From the NCBI GenBank assembly GCA_036345935.2, contig JADWOT020000006.1:11382519-11446518 (forward strand): a stretch of 64,000 bases of DNA. Reading direction: 5' to 3'. Source of the DNA: Taenia hydatigena. Lineage: Eukaryota > Platyhelminthes > Cestoda > Cyclophyllidea > Taeniidae. A model generated the notes under the pieces. It was not told where the DNA came from. It saw only the letters and a list, made by a program, of their open reading frames with translations, and made no database searches. This document shows positions 23,801 through 36,500 of this stretch, one piece after another. Made by a program: the position numbers and the translations under genes. The first letter of the stretch is position 1. Each line of letters starts with the position of its first letter.

Positions 23801-25155
23801 TACAATGACGACAGCTGCTGCTGCAGCTGCAATGGCTGCTGCGGCGGCCGTAGAAGAACATAATCAAAAGAAGAATGCCGCTGCGGCGGCTATGGCCGCA
23901 TTCAACGAAAGTGCCGCACTGGCCGTGCGTTTATTATTATTCTCGCATCATACTTCCCATTGTCGAACCACTCTACTTTGGTACTGTGAATTGTGATAAC
24001 GAATGATACAAAATCATGTCTCGTATTAATTTTTAGCATGAAGTTCAAAATATTGCCCGGATCGCTGATCACGCCTCCCTGTCTTCCGGACCCCTACCCT
24101 CTTCAAGTCTTACTACAACCACCAAATCTTCTCCCACTGAGATACCCACCGTCTATCCTTTGCCAACTGGCAACCCCGTGCCCCACCGTCGACTGCGTAT
24201 TCCTCGGAATCGCCATCAAGCTCACTTCTCAGCTTTCGACGTAGTCGATGATGAAAGTTACGAGGAGAGTTATGATGAAGATGAGGAGGATGAGGGGGAT
24301 GAAACAAGCAGTACTGTGTTAGATCCCCACCATAACGACCGGAAGTGCTCTAGAGTAGGTCGGTCATGTTCCCCAGACCGCATCTCTGGACGCAGCCAAC
24401 CGCTTGTGGATAAACCACGACAACGGTCCCTCTCTTATCCCACTTGTACTGCTCCTTTAGGATCAGATGCAAGTAAGGAAGAACCAATGAAGCGTCCCGT
24501 CCGTGTATCAAATGCCTCTTTATCGCTTTTGTCCCCGCAAGCCTCGCCCATCAATTCAGCAACTGGACCACCACGCATGTATCGTGAATGTGGTCTTCCT
24601 CCTAAACGGCCCAAATTTGTTGCTCCGCGCGACGGCGATCATGTTGCTTCCTCTAATTCATCATCTTACATGCGTAGGAGATACAAACATTTTCCCCGAC
24701 GTGTGCAACAGATTGATATGGAATCAGAGATGGACGAAGAGGAGGAACTCTGCTACACTGAGGATGCTGGGTTCTACAGTCCAGCAGCTGTGGTCACGCA
24801 GCCGTCCTATAGGGAAAGGCTGCATGTGCTCAAGTGTGAGAATGCGCGACTCCGACTGCATTTGCAAAGGGTCGTTCAACAGCGGAATCAACTGCAAATT
24901 GAAAATCACACCCTGCTTAAGCAGAACTTGAAATTACGCAATCTCAGTTCTGCGAACAAAAGAGCAAGTATATACACTAACGACATTTCTATGAAGTCGA
25001 CAACGGCCTCCTTCCTAGCTCCAGAATCAAAACAAAGGCTCCTGCGGTCGCCCTCCCCCTCTTCGCAACCGACAGCTTCGGCACCTAGCCGCAAAAAATC
25101 CAGTGAGCTTCACTCTTACCACGTCTTTCTATGCATCTCTAAGTTGATGTCTTAG
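20852..25155 (+). CDS. ZC3H10: ZC3H10-like triple CCCH zinc-finger RNA-binding protein
   Basis: Eight exons (20852-21009, 21255-21426, 21707-22189, 22271-22505, 22558-22746, 22884-23274, 23552-23924, 24037-25155) join in phase to 1039 residues. Three CCCH fingers match ZC3H10 in order: VCRDFLRNVCKRGKKCKYRH, YCHDFQNGVCRRYSCKFLH and VCKDFLNHNCHRGSSCKFRH. Near the C-terminus a leucine-rich coiled coil (YRERLHVLKCENARLRLHLQ) matches the one that follows the fingers in the family. Between them are long Ala-, Pro- and His-rich tracts, most of exons 3-7, and an acidic block (SYDEDEEDEGDE). Vertebrate ZC3H10 is near 434 residues, so this version is more than twice as long. It is likely nuclear and RNA-binding. 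A possible poly(A) signal is AATAAA at 25501-25506. Confidence 0.93.
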
Positions 25156-25500
25156 AAGCATCAGCTACTGTAAATCCACTGCCTTACGTCATTAGTTCTT
25201 TCTGACTACTCATTAATGCTGCTCAATCCGTAGCTTTTGTACTTGGCCCTTCGATCCGTCCTCGACCCGTTAAAGTCTCCACCGCGCTTGCGTTGAATAA
25301 AAAAAGCGCTTATTCGCACCTGCCTTACGAGTCATCTAGAAGTTCATTCTTTTATTATAGTGCCTCGAAGCTCGTATGCGTCGGCGAAGTGAATATCAGC
25401 GTACCAATCTTCAGCTGTGTATATTTTGCTTTCTTTGCTTTAATCGCTAACACTTCCAATTACCCTGTTCCCACCCACGCTCATGATGTAATCCTCGGAA

Positions 25501-25506
25501 AATAAA
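25501..25506 (+). other. Candidate poly(A) signal of the ZC3H10-like gene
   Basis: AATAAA 346 bases after the stop codon. Another AATAAA lies near 25691. Confidence 0.4.
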
Positions 25507-25917
25507 CTTTTGTATAATATTAGCGAATAGGCGCGAAATCCCGCAATGAAAATTTTCCGTAGGCTTCTACTGAGGTGAACTAAACTACACTAGAGACTTA
25601 ATCGTTGTAATAGGAGAAACAATGTGGGAGAGATTTTCTTTTTATGGGAAGGAACAGCATTCACGCTTATTGTTCGGGCAGTGCCGAATCAATAAAAGGC
25701 TTTGGATATGAAATTGATGCTCAAATTTAAACGAGAAGCATTGCTTTTTCAAAGAGTCGAGGTAGCCGGAGTCGAAAAGTAACGCAATGGCTGGGGGATT
25801 TTCACCGGTTAGTGTTACCGACCAGACTCAGAAAGGCAAGATGTTAACGCTCCAAAATAGATACAAGGGTAAGGCGGGATTATTATTCGTGGCTTTCAAT
25901 GAATGAGGGGTAGTGTG

Positions 25918-26376
25918 TCAACGCCTTTTACATTTCTTACCGCCCTTTCCTTGTGGTCCATAATCTGAACCAGAATGGCGTGTCTTCAGAAGAGGAATAG
26001 TCCCACCAAGATGTATTAGCAATGCTTGGCGAGTAGGGAACCTAAGCGATTGGTCATGCCTTAATCGAGGCCTACTCAGGCATGCAGGGAGAGCCATCAT
26101 CATTCTTTAGCTGCACTCTAATGCGCCAGCGGTTTTGCGTTTCTGCGGGATCTCTTTCCCGAGAGTAAACCTAAAGCATGTGAAAAACTGCTTTAATACC
26201 TTATTTTCTGCCAGGTGGCGTAGCCCCATATTCTGCAATATGGCGCAAATCTCAGAATGCTTAGGATTATCAACACCTTGCTTTATAGAAACCTTGCGCC
26301 CCTTTGCCCGCGTAACACGACTATTTAAATACACCGGATAAATACATATCCATCTCTCCTTGTCAGAATGCCGCAT
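25918..26376 (-). CDS. SRP19: Signal recognition particle 19 kDa protein
   Basis: Binds SRP RNA helices 6 and 8 and allows SRP54 to load, so it is needed for co-translational targeting to the ER. Exons 26200-26376, 26076-26170 and 25918-26041 join in phase to 131 residues (human about 144). Motifs: RWICIYPVYLNSR, GRKVSIKQGVDNP, NKVYSRERDP, WRIRVQLKNDDGS, FPTRQALLIHLGGTIPLLKT, and a basic C-terminal tail GKGGKKCKRR. The two introns are 29 (26171-26199) and 34 bases (26042-26075), among the shortest in the window. Without removing them the frame hits stops. An in-frame ATG 12 codons upstream (26410-26412) is an alternative start; I prefer 26374-26376 because it lies nearer the conserved start. 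The gene is head-to-head with mitoguardin. Confidence 0.95.
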
Positions 26377-27071
26377 AGAAGGTGAAAAGGGCTTCGAAGC
26401 AGGCAAATCCATTAGCACACCCAACAATCGCTGAAAAAGGTGCAAAGAGTTTCGAGGTTATACAAACAAGGAAAAATTAGCTAGTGTTAACTAGGGTTCG
26501 AAAAAACACCTAGATATTCTAGCCAACCTAACTTTTAATTTTAGATTTTTTGCCGTTGGGTCATTCTACTTCCCCCGTAGACATCATGATAAATTATTAT
26601 AAGTTGGTTGTACAAATCTTAGTTATGATAAGGGCAAATCTTCGCTCGGTCGGCTTTGACCTTTCCCGGTGAGCTGGCTTCTGGACCATGCAAGAAGTCC
26701 CAAACCCTTCTGTGTATTGTTTCCTCATCTTTTACCTGAGCATTGTTTTTTGTTGACTCCTGCTAATATTGCATTTTAGCCCATTAAAAATTGCAAAAAG
26801 CGTTTTATAAGCACAGAATGTAATAATTTTAAACTCGCATAGTTTATTGATTTATAGTTTTAAAAAAATTGGCGACAATGCTTTGGATACATATTATTTC
26901 GGATACTAAATGCATTTTTTCATGACCTAGATAGCGTGCATCTAGTGCCACCCCTTTGCCCTTTTGATATATCGCATTCTAGCCTGTCTTGTTAAGCTTG
27001 ATTATTCAGAGGTGTCTCAAGCCTAGTCATCTTGTCAACTTTAAAATGATTCTGCCTCTATTCATTTCATA
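26377..27071. promoter_or_regulatory. Shared upstream region of SRP19 and mitoguardin
   Basis: A 695-base gap between two divergently transcribed genes that must hold both promoters. No TATA box or other element can be named with confidence. A degenerate plus-oriented TRIM LTR fragment sits at about 26640-26725. Confidence 0.45.
26640..26725 (+). repeat. Degenerate TRIM LTR fragment
   Basis: Keeps the LTR order in weak form: a CGGTCGGCTTTGACC segment, GAGCTGGCTTCTGGACCATGC, then CCTTCTGTGTATTG. Heavily diverged. Confidence 0.4.
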
Positions 27072-29160
27072 ATGTCAAAGCATTGGGTAATACGAATACG
27101 AAAGCCATCTTTGAATGCCGCTCTGGTCGTTTTTGTTGGAGGAGCCACGGTTGCATGTTCATGGTGGATAATTAAGCGCCTTTTTCCTGGAAAATCAACC
27201 TTGAAAAACGCCTCCTCTGACCAGGTCAAACTTGGGGGATTCGGATCCGACGTCCCATACGCATCGCAAAATTGCCTCGACGATGCCTTACCTATGTCTA
27301 CTATAGGTGCCGTGTCTTATCACAGATCATGTAGCAGAGTGTTTTCCCGTCGTACCTCAGTTTCTACGATCACCTCTCTTGCCGTTGATTGTGGGACGAT
27401 TGGTTTAGAAACACTAAACAAGATTGTGGACCAATTAGAGGACTGCATAAGTAAGATTAGTCGCACAATTCAGCAGTTTAATTTGAAAGATTCAAGTACT
27501 GATGTTTTCGTTAGAGAGTTGCAAAGGTTTTTAGAGACGTCATATCTTTTAAGAGAACAGTTCAAGCGCACTTTTATTCAGGAAGCCCCAGTCTTTGCAT
27601 CCGAACTTCAGGGCGTTGATTCGCTTTCTGACTTTGAAACTGAATCGTACTTTTCCGCTGTCGAAGAAATTGACTTTTCTGAACTTGAACTTCAGATTTC
27701 TTCTAATTTCCACCGACCATTCTATCGAAATGCTTTGAAAGAACTAAACGAAGGCAGCGTAACTTTTAGGTATGCTAGTTCTTACAGGTATACGTTTTCA
27801 TGACTTTTAATTTATTGATAATCCTACCTAAGTTGGATTTCCAACTTCCGTTGTATTCGTCCAAAGCTAGTGTTAACTACTAGCTTTTTGTGGAATCGTT
27901 CAAAACGTGTCCACCATTTAAATTGGGAGTATGTTAACTTGTTTTAGGATTTTTAACGCACCTATATCTCATAATCTAAATAATACTCTCCTTTTTCCGC
28001 AGGTCTCTTCGCACAGAGATGATGAATTGTCAATCGGATATTGAGTATCTTGGGAAACTAGTATGCGTTCGACGCGGGTTTGACTACATCCTTGCCCATG
28101 ATGAACAGGTTGCTTGGCTTACGCAAGTTGGGGAGTCCCTGGCGTGTGGTGCCCTCATTTGTCTTGGATGCAAAACAATGGACTTCCAAGAGGCTTACGC
28201 GTCCGTCGATTCTCGGTTTTTTTAATGTTCCGGCATAGTCTTGGGCCATTTTTGTTTTATACTTACCATGGTAATATGCAAAATCTTGGTTGCTTGATAA
28301 GATTTCTGAAATGCAATCAGAGAATGTTTTACTCTTCTGTTGAGGTCCAAATCTTGGTCTGGTCTTTATAATGATTTTTGGATTCTAGATCTCTACTTGA
28401 ATATTTGCAATCGACCAAAGACCCCGAGAATCTTGCGAAGTTTGTTGACGAACTTGCGGGCAAGGACGTCCGAGCAATAAACTTTTATGATATATTTTTC
28501 GATCGCATCCTGATAGACGCCCTTGAAAACCTGGGCAATCCCCCTTCCTCCATTCTGGCGTTAACACGCAACACATGGCTGAGCCCCGGCTTTAAACGCT
28601 CTGCCCTTGACTCGGCTGTGTGGACTCTTATGGCTGCGAAGCGCAAGCTGCTCAAGTACCCAGATGGATTTTTCTCGCTTTACTATCGCGTAGTCGAGAC
28701 TGTCGCATCCGCTATGGCATGGGGCTTCCTTGGCTCCGATGAGGTGCTTAACACTTTCTGTGACTCCGTTCGGGAAGAAGTGGTTACTTTTCTGCGCTCA
28801 CTCTTCAAATTCATCGAAGTCGGTGCCTCAAGCGTCAAAGATGGTGCATCTTCATCTGCTTTTTCAGACTTTGTGAGCAATGAGCACGACTTCGAGGAAG
28901 ACGATGCCACAATCACCCCTGATGCGGATAATGGGTCACCTCTTCATAATACCTACACGGGCATGGATTTCACCAGTATCGAAGCGTTTTCGGCGTGCGT
29001 CTGCTCCAACATCGCGACTCTCCAACAGCGACTAGCCACCTTAATTATCGACTTTTCGATAAGTAGGAACACACCCCTACAAGTCGGCATATTTAACGGG
29101 CTACATTTAAATCAACCGCCATTGCCAAACAGTTCCACCAGTAATGCCGTGGTATTATGA
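27072..29160 (+). CDS. MIGA: Mitoguardin (MIGA/FAM73), outer mitochondrial membrane protein
   Basis: Promotes mitochondrial fusion and, through VAP binding, contact with ER and lipid droplets. Exons 27072-27769, 28003-28200 and 28389-29160 join in phase to about 555 residues. An N-terminal membrane anchor (AALVVFVGGATVACSWWII) is followed by KRLF. Exon 1 also has a phospho-FFAT-like SYFSAVEE. The conserved C-terminal domain begins with SDIEYLGKLVCVRRGF and continues INFYDIFFDRILIDALENL, NPPSSILALTRNTWLSPGFK and KRKLLKYPDGF. The exon 2 donor is uncertain: GTCCGT at 28201 gives a gap-free fit (FQEAYASLLEYLQS), while GTTTTT at 28216 adds five residues. AATAAA follows the stop at 29178-29183. Confidence 0.92.
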
Positions 29161-29177
29161 TCTATCATGCTTTTGAT

Positions 29178-29183
29178 AATAAA
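29178..29183 (+). other. Candidate poly(A) signal of mitoguardin
   Basis: AATAAA 18 bases after the stop codon, implying a very short 3'UTR if it is used. Confidence 0.5.
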
Positions 29184-30570
29184 TTGTACATTAGACTTTT
29201 TGATCCATTGCTCGTCTGCGGCTACTTGGTACTATCACTTTGTAATTATAATAACTGCAATTGCTAGAAGCCGAACAGCTGTCCAAAACATCCTTTTCCT
29301 CAACGCAAAGTTATCATTCTATTGCTGTTTACACATTGTTGAGTGGCTTTAGTTTTACACAAACTTCATGTCGTTGGACGCAGTATGATGTAGGTGCGAA
29401 TACCCCTTTTGGCCGGAAAGAGACGTTCAGCTTCCGCAGAGTACTTGCCTACCATGCCACCACCTAGTAAGGCAGCTCATCCATCACTAGTCGTGACGCA
29501 TGTACAGGAAATAGTTGATGTAGTGTACCTATGTAGCGCAAAACAACCGACAAGTGATAAGTGCGCCACGGACTCCAACGGACGGAAGACGGCCGATCTG
29601 GCCAAATAGACTCCCAAAACCAGAGTACTTCAATCAAGTAGTTATTGTTGGGGGTGTCCCAGCAGCTGGGGGTAGAAAACGCTGCCACCCCAGGACTAGT
29701 TTTTTGTGCGTATTTCATGACTTTTAACTGGTTTTGTGGGAAATGTGCAACAGCGATGTACTAAACTTCAAGACCTTAATGAAAGTCACGAATTTATAGA
29801 ATACAGCCAAGAATAAGACTAACAACTGGTTGGACGAATTCGTGCAATGCCAGCCCCTTTGATCCTATCTTCTGGCGCCGAAGATTAAATGATTTTGCGA
29901 AAACTTTTCGGCCAAGGGACAGTACTTGACTTTATTTTCTGAAGGCATCACATTGACTAGGTACATGACCTTCTGAAATCGTGTTAATCATAAATCTCAA
30001 CCTCAAAAATGTGCATGTTGTAACGCGCCATTGAAAGGTCACCAGGCCAAATTAAATCCCCCGATAAAAAAGACTATTTTGAGTTTAGGGGATGGCTCGC
30101 TTGATAATTCACGAACCAAACCCAAGTGATATGGTGTAAGTGATAACCGCTAGTTTAAAACTGTTGCGCACGTTCGTGGAGTCGCTATTTATGTTTCGAT
30201 ATTCTAAGGATCGAAATTTAAAAGAAAATAAAAATTACACTTCTCTGTGAACGAGGCTACGTATTCAAGACTCCCGCTAAAACTGATGAACGCCAAATGA
30301 TGATTACTAGCATAGCCTATTGAAGCAAAGATGAATTAATTAATTTTTTAATAATAGAAGCACAAAGGTGGACAAGGTGATAAATTAAATAAGCTGCAAG
30401 GAAATTAATGACAACAGAGACAGGTAAGCGTTGACATGGTAAACAAAGAAGCCATAATAAAGAAGATCGTGGTAACAGCACGATCAGGAGGCTCTTCGAC
30501 CTAAACATATCGGTTGGGAGAGGGGTGATATGATACTAACCTAGTACGAAGTTCTGCGTCATCACGAGGT
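29184..30570. other. Intergenic between convergent mitoguardin and adenylyl cyclase
   Basis: No gene-like frame. It should contain the 3'UTR of the cyclase. A minus-strand AATAAA lies at 29931-29936, about 640 bases beyond the cyclase stop. Confidence 0.4.
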
Positions 30571-33500
30571 TTACGCCTTTCGGCCAACCAGGAGGTGGGT
30601 GCGCATCTCGCCTTTGCCCTTGACAAAAACATTGCCACGATACTCAAATTCGTAGTGTTTGGCAAGGCGTCGCGCCACCTCCTCAGTTACCTGTACCCGA
30701 CCCTTCTGGCCCGTCGAATACATCCGGCTGGCCACGTTCACAGTGTCGCCCCAAATATCGTAGAGCAGCTTCGTTGTGCCAATAACGCCCGCTGTCACCT
30801 CTCCGATATTGTAGCCGATTTTCAACTCAAATTGAAAGTTAAACATTTGTCGGTTGAAGTCATCCAAGGTCTTAAGAAGCTCAATGGCAAAGTCCATTAG
30901 GGCACACAAATGATCATCTGGTGATGTGTTCTGTGCACGCTGAACCAAATTCAAGCCCGAAGCGGCCATGAAACACTCGGCAATTGTCTTGATCTTCTCC
31001 ACATCCTTAAACTTCACAGAGGAGAGGAGGTGTTCAAAATCGGCAAAAATTTCGTTCAACACTCGTAACATCTCCTGTCCTCCCTGGTACTGCTCATCAT
31101 AGAATTCTGAAAAATTGGCTATCGACGCAAACATAACAGCAGCATCGGTCACGTGTTGAGAGTACTTGTTGGTCTTTCTCAGGTCAGTCAGCACAAAGCG
31201 TGGAATGATATTTTCCAGCAACCATTCGCCCTGCATCTTCTCCCGAGTAATGGCCCTCTTCGCACGGCTCGCTTCAAAATCGCGGTTGAAAGAGACACGA
31301 AAGCTGATGTCGATGTCGCGGTTGAGAAAGAATATGAGAATGAGATTCAGGATGAGTATAACGGTCATTTCCCATGGGAATAGGCTACTTTCGGCAGCAG
31401 CCAACCAGATAGGGGAGGTGCTTAGTTCTCTAGCTGTGGTTACAGCAGCAAAGCCAGCCACTTGGTCAGAGTACACATAGGAAAAACCCGCGAAGGGCCA
31501 ATGTATCAACAAACAAGCAATTATGCACAAGGACATTGCTGAGAGCGATTTTGCCCACGAGGAGTAGTTTGGAAACAGTGTCAAATTAAACATTATGAAA
31601 GTGAACAGGATCCCATGAACCATACGGTATTCTCCAGTTGAGAAATCAGCCACCGCTGCGACATCAGCTGATCGACTGAACCAGAAGAGACAAATTTGGA
31701 AATTGGCAAGCACAAAAGCTGCAGGGCTACACAGCATCAGCACCCCGATGGTGTTCCTGACATACCAGTTGAATAAAACCCGGTAGATGCGCTGGAGAAG
31801 GCGCTTTGCGGGAGGACAGAAGCCTCCCCATGCAAGTAAATCCGAAAAAACAATGGCTATGAATAGACAGTTAAAACAAAGGGCAAGTGCAAACACCACG
31901 AAGGGTATCACGAGAATCAGTTGGCTGTTTGTTAAATTGGGGAAGTTAATGAAACAGGCCAATGAGACGAGGAGGAAGAAGAGGAAGTGAGCCAACCCGT
32001 TGGTGACAGGGGTTAGACGGGGTGTTGCGAGGGTGATGAGGACAGACTGACGGGGAACACGAAGCACCTGCCGCCGATAGGTTTGTTCAAGAGATTGTGA
32101 GAGAAAGCAAAGAGAGAAACGTGAAATCGGTGGAAATTTGAAGACCTCTTCCGGCTTGGAGAGATTCCACAGAGCGTCCAACATCTCCACATCGGATCCA
32201 CGAGCTCTCACCTCCGGTTCGTCAGATCCAGGAGATGTTGCGAGGGTCAATTCGTTTGATCCCGTCGGTGATGTGATGATCTGGTCGACTGATACCTTCG
32301 GCCGGTCCTTGACAAAAGGCGGCGTGTTGTTTGTCTCATTAACAGAAACGGGTGTTTTGGGCTTAGAGAAAAACAGGGATTTGAAACGCACACCTCTGAT
32401 TCTTGTAATTAGGCAGGAATATTTACTGAATTAGAAATATCGTCAAAAAATTGTAGGTGCATAACACCAAAAAGTAACTTTTTTCAATTGCATCACAAAT
32501 CTATTCACAGAGTCAATCAAGGTTAAAAAGAGGCCTTAATAGACCAAGAGAAGTAGGCTAGATTTACAGAAACGTGAAAATTTATTAAACAGGGAAAGCG
32601 CAATAAATGGAATGCATGCTAAAGAGTAAGTTTATAAGGCAATTACGGCAGTTTGGCATTAAATTAGTTAAGCGTACCTTATCTAGCTTGATAATTGGTT
32701 TGTTGTCGAAACGTCTCTCAATGAAGTAGGTTTTAATAACTAAAGGAAATACAAACAACAGATAACTTAGGAGCGATTCCATAAACTAAGAGACAGCTGA
32801 AAATGCGCCGAGTGTTGCAAGGCTTTAGGGTTTCGCGTTGAGTATTGTCCGGACAGCCGTCACCAAAAACGATGATAATGGATAATGCAACCCACACAAC
32901 CTCAAGGATTGCACATTTCGGGAAGAGGATGGGGGTGGCCAAATGCACCGACGACGAAAGGGCAGAAAGAATTTGAATTTTGACAGAAATATATAATAAC
33001 CTTTTAAATAAATAAAGAGAAATTTTAAAAAGACAAAGTTTGGTAATACCTCTAATCGACTTCATTTCCATCAGCAAAACCATAGACTACTCCTCTAACA
33101 GCTCTAGGGTGATAGTTGCAGTAGGTAAGGAAAGGAAATCATCAAACCCGGCACAAATGCACCGCAAAATCAGAACAAGAAAACATTTACAGGAACTGTC
33201 AACTGGGGAAAAAGTATTCTTAACTGCAATAAGTAAACGGTGCTAGCACATCACGATGAATGCACACATAATAGAAAAAGCAAAGCTGATTTTAAAAAAT
33301 GCAGACAAAACGGACTAACACAGCATGTGGCACGCAATGTCGAATATCAACCACACAAAAAAGTGTAATCAATGATGACGGCTTTAGTGGTTTTACAAAT
33401 ATTTAAGAAAATTTGCAGCTGTGTTTGCACATGGCAAACAACATGGCTGGTGATCGCAGTGTCTCCATAACTTGACTCACTCGGAAATACTGATGTCAAA

Positions 33501-36500
33501 AGTCACCTAGGGCCTTCAGGACAAATGTGAATTTCGTAGCCGGCGTCGAACAGTGGGTCGCTTGACACTCAACCTCTAAGTTCATGTACTACTCATGCAA
33601 ATCATTTTTCAAAGAATCAGAAGAGCGGAAAATTCTGAATTTAAATAAAACTAGCGAAATCATAGAGAGCAGTCGTGCGTGAGGAGAAGAAAACTGTTCC
33701 AAGGCGATAATTTTGAGGTAAACCAATTTATGAAATGCAAAAAGGTAATAATATGGCAATATTTAGGAGTATTTTTAAACCACACTTGAAATGATGTAGT
33801 TATTTTTACAATGCACTAGCTTTTCATGTCAAAGTGACGCACATTTTTTATGAATGAGAATGCAACTTACGAGCTTGATCTTGAGTATGTTTAATAGCGT
33901 AACGTTGATCCTCCTTATTGTAGTATTCTATTAATACTTTCACTTTACGAATGTCTGCAAAAAATGCCATGTAAATAAAAAACAGAACATAAACACCCCA
34001 TCAAATACACCCTCACATACCAGGAACGGGATCTCCATCCGAGACTTCGTAGATATCTTTAACAAAATCCAGAGTAGTTTCGGAGATGTGCACTTTGCCT
34101 GCCTTACCTGAGGACTCCATCTGATTAGCTAGAGTGACATCGTTTGACCAAACGTCGAATTTGAAGCGGCGCGTTCCAACCAATCCGCAAATCACCTTTC
34201 CGGTATGCACTCCGACACGCATGTTCACCTGAAACCCAGACCGTTCAGCAAGTAGGTGAGAAATGCACCAACTTCATTTTGTCATGCGTGAAGGCAAATA
34301 CCAATCGGATTGAAACAAGAAAACCCAACAAAAATGAATACTCTTTTTCAAAAAAGTGTTATTTAGAGCGAAAAGGTAATAAACTTCAAACGCTTGGCTG
34401 CCTCACATCAATGACGAATGGAGAAAGCACTATCGGCGGAGTGTACAATTTGCAGCGATCACTGATGAAGTGAAGGACCATACCTGTTCGGCGTGATCAT
34501 CGTCAAACTGCTGGATGGCTACACACATGGAACGCCCCATTTCGACAATTCTCTCCGCATGATCAGGTACGGAGTTGGGGCATCCCGACACGCAGTAGTA
34601 GCAGTCGCCTAACGTCGCTATCTTCTCACATTGGTTCAGCTCGCAAAGGTTGTCGAACCTATGGCGAGGAATAAATAAAGAAGCCGGCATTCAAGCTTCC
34701 AAGAGTTTACAATGGCTCAGCAAACCCAAAGCAGTCTTCACAGCAGTGATCTGGTACGAATTTCTATTTTCTATAATTTTTGTATTATTATTAATTGTAG
34801 CACGAATAACAGCTTTTTAAAATAAAAAGAACCGTTTTTACTGCTACGATTTTTTGGTTACATTTCTGGGAGAAACAATAAGTAGAATAGGCAGATATGA
34901 TGGGATTCAATAGAGATTAATGTTTTAAGCTGTAACAGAAAATAGTTTGAAGAAATATTGAGTTATTTACAAATAACCACCTCGGGAACATTTGCCCGGG
35001 TGCATAAAAGTAAAAGGCAGCAGCGAACTCTTCAACACTAGAGATGGTTGGTGGTGGGTCGATTTGAATAAACAGAGACCAGTGTAAACAACACCCCTTG
35101 GTAGTAAGAAAAATGGATGGTGCCATCTAGTGTAAAAAATTGTGACAAAGAAACGCAAAACAACCGTTCACCCGCCAATAAGCACCAAAACAAAGGAACG
35201 GTTTCACAATAAAAATTTGCTCAACTACATTATATTAGCCACTTTAAGCATCTATTGATTGGTAAACGTTTTTCATCAAATAAGAGAGGTGATAGACCAG
35301 AACGCATAACCGATTTGTTACTCCAAACATGAACCGTTAAGTGCAGCTGCTGAAACATTGACACACAAACTACTGACAAATGGAAGGGATAAATAGGAAC
35401 GAAGTAATCTCAGTGTGTTAAATGCGATGCTCCATAGTGTTAGAACTAATTTCACTGAAATATCTGTTTTCACAGCAACACCTTTAATTAGAATTGTTCC
35501 TAAGGTATATGCTTATTTTGAATTAAAGTCTACAACGAAGAAAAGGCGAGAATGACCCCTGCCATAGCAAACTGGACATTTGGGAGAACATTACTACCAA
35601 AGTCAACTAGAATTTTTTAACTTAAAAAGGCACCGCTTTCAAGAGCAAGTGAAGCACTAAGAATTTACCGCCCAAAGAGATCGTTAAGGAGAAGCAAAAG
35701 TTGAGAGGCAGACTTATTGGAGCTCATGTTGGTGAACCCCACGATATCCGCGAAGAGGATGCTGACATTTTCCATCTGACTGACGTGGAATTTGCGGAAC
35801 TTCACAGCATGTCCCGCTGCAGGTCGAGACGGGTTGGACGAAGACACGATTCTCACATCAGGGTTGTGCCCTCTATGCTCTCTGCGGACTGTAAAAGATA
35901 AACGAATGACAGGATCCATTAAAAAGATCATGCAAAACTGGCTGAAACGCACGAAGTTTTCGAACACGTTGAGTAATCTTCATAGATTCTATTCATCCTT
36001 ACTAAAGTGAACTTGAACACACGCTCAAAACTGATAAATTAAATAAAATTTATTTTTGATAAACCATGGTAAGCAGAATTAATGTCGAGTTTTGGAAAAT
36101 TTATAAATTATATTATGCTAAACTTATATGATTTCTGACAGGGATTAAGGCTGCCCAGACAAAGATGTGCACTTGTGAAGCAGTAGCAAACTCGTTTTTC
36201 CATCCCAAATACAGCAACCAACGCAACTTTGAAAACATAACACGGTGAGTATAAAAGTATCACTTTGAAGTCAATTATGTGGAATACAAATAGCAATGAA
36301 ATTCATGGAGAACAGCAAGTAACTTGTGCACCAGAGACACTCATGGATTACTTATTCAGAACACCAAACTCTTTTCGATCTGTAAAATTGGCTTCAAGCC
36401 CATCTTGACTCTTCCTATCAGAAAATTTTGGGAAAATAAAGTGCAAAAGCACCAAAGAAATCACCAAATCTGTGGAGCCGTCCGGAGAAGAAATATCGCA

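Noticed and set aside
30595..30900. Plus-strand frame opposite the cyclase C2 domain
   Set aside because: Antisense shadow of the conserved cyclase exon.
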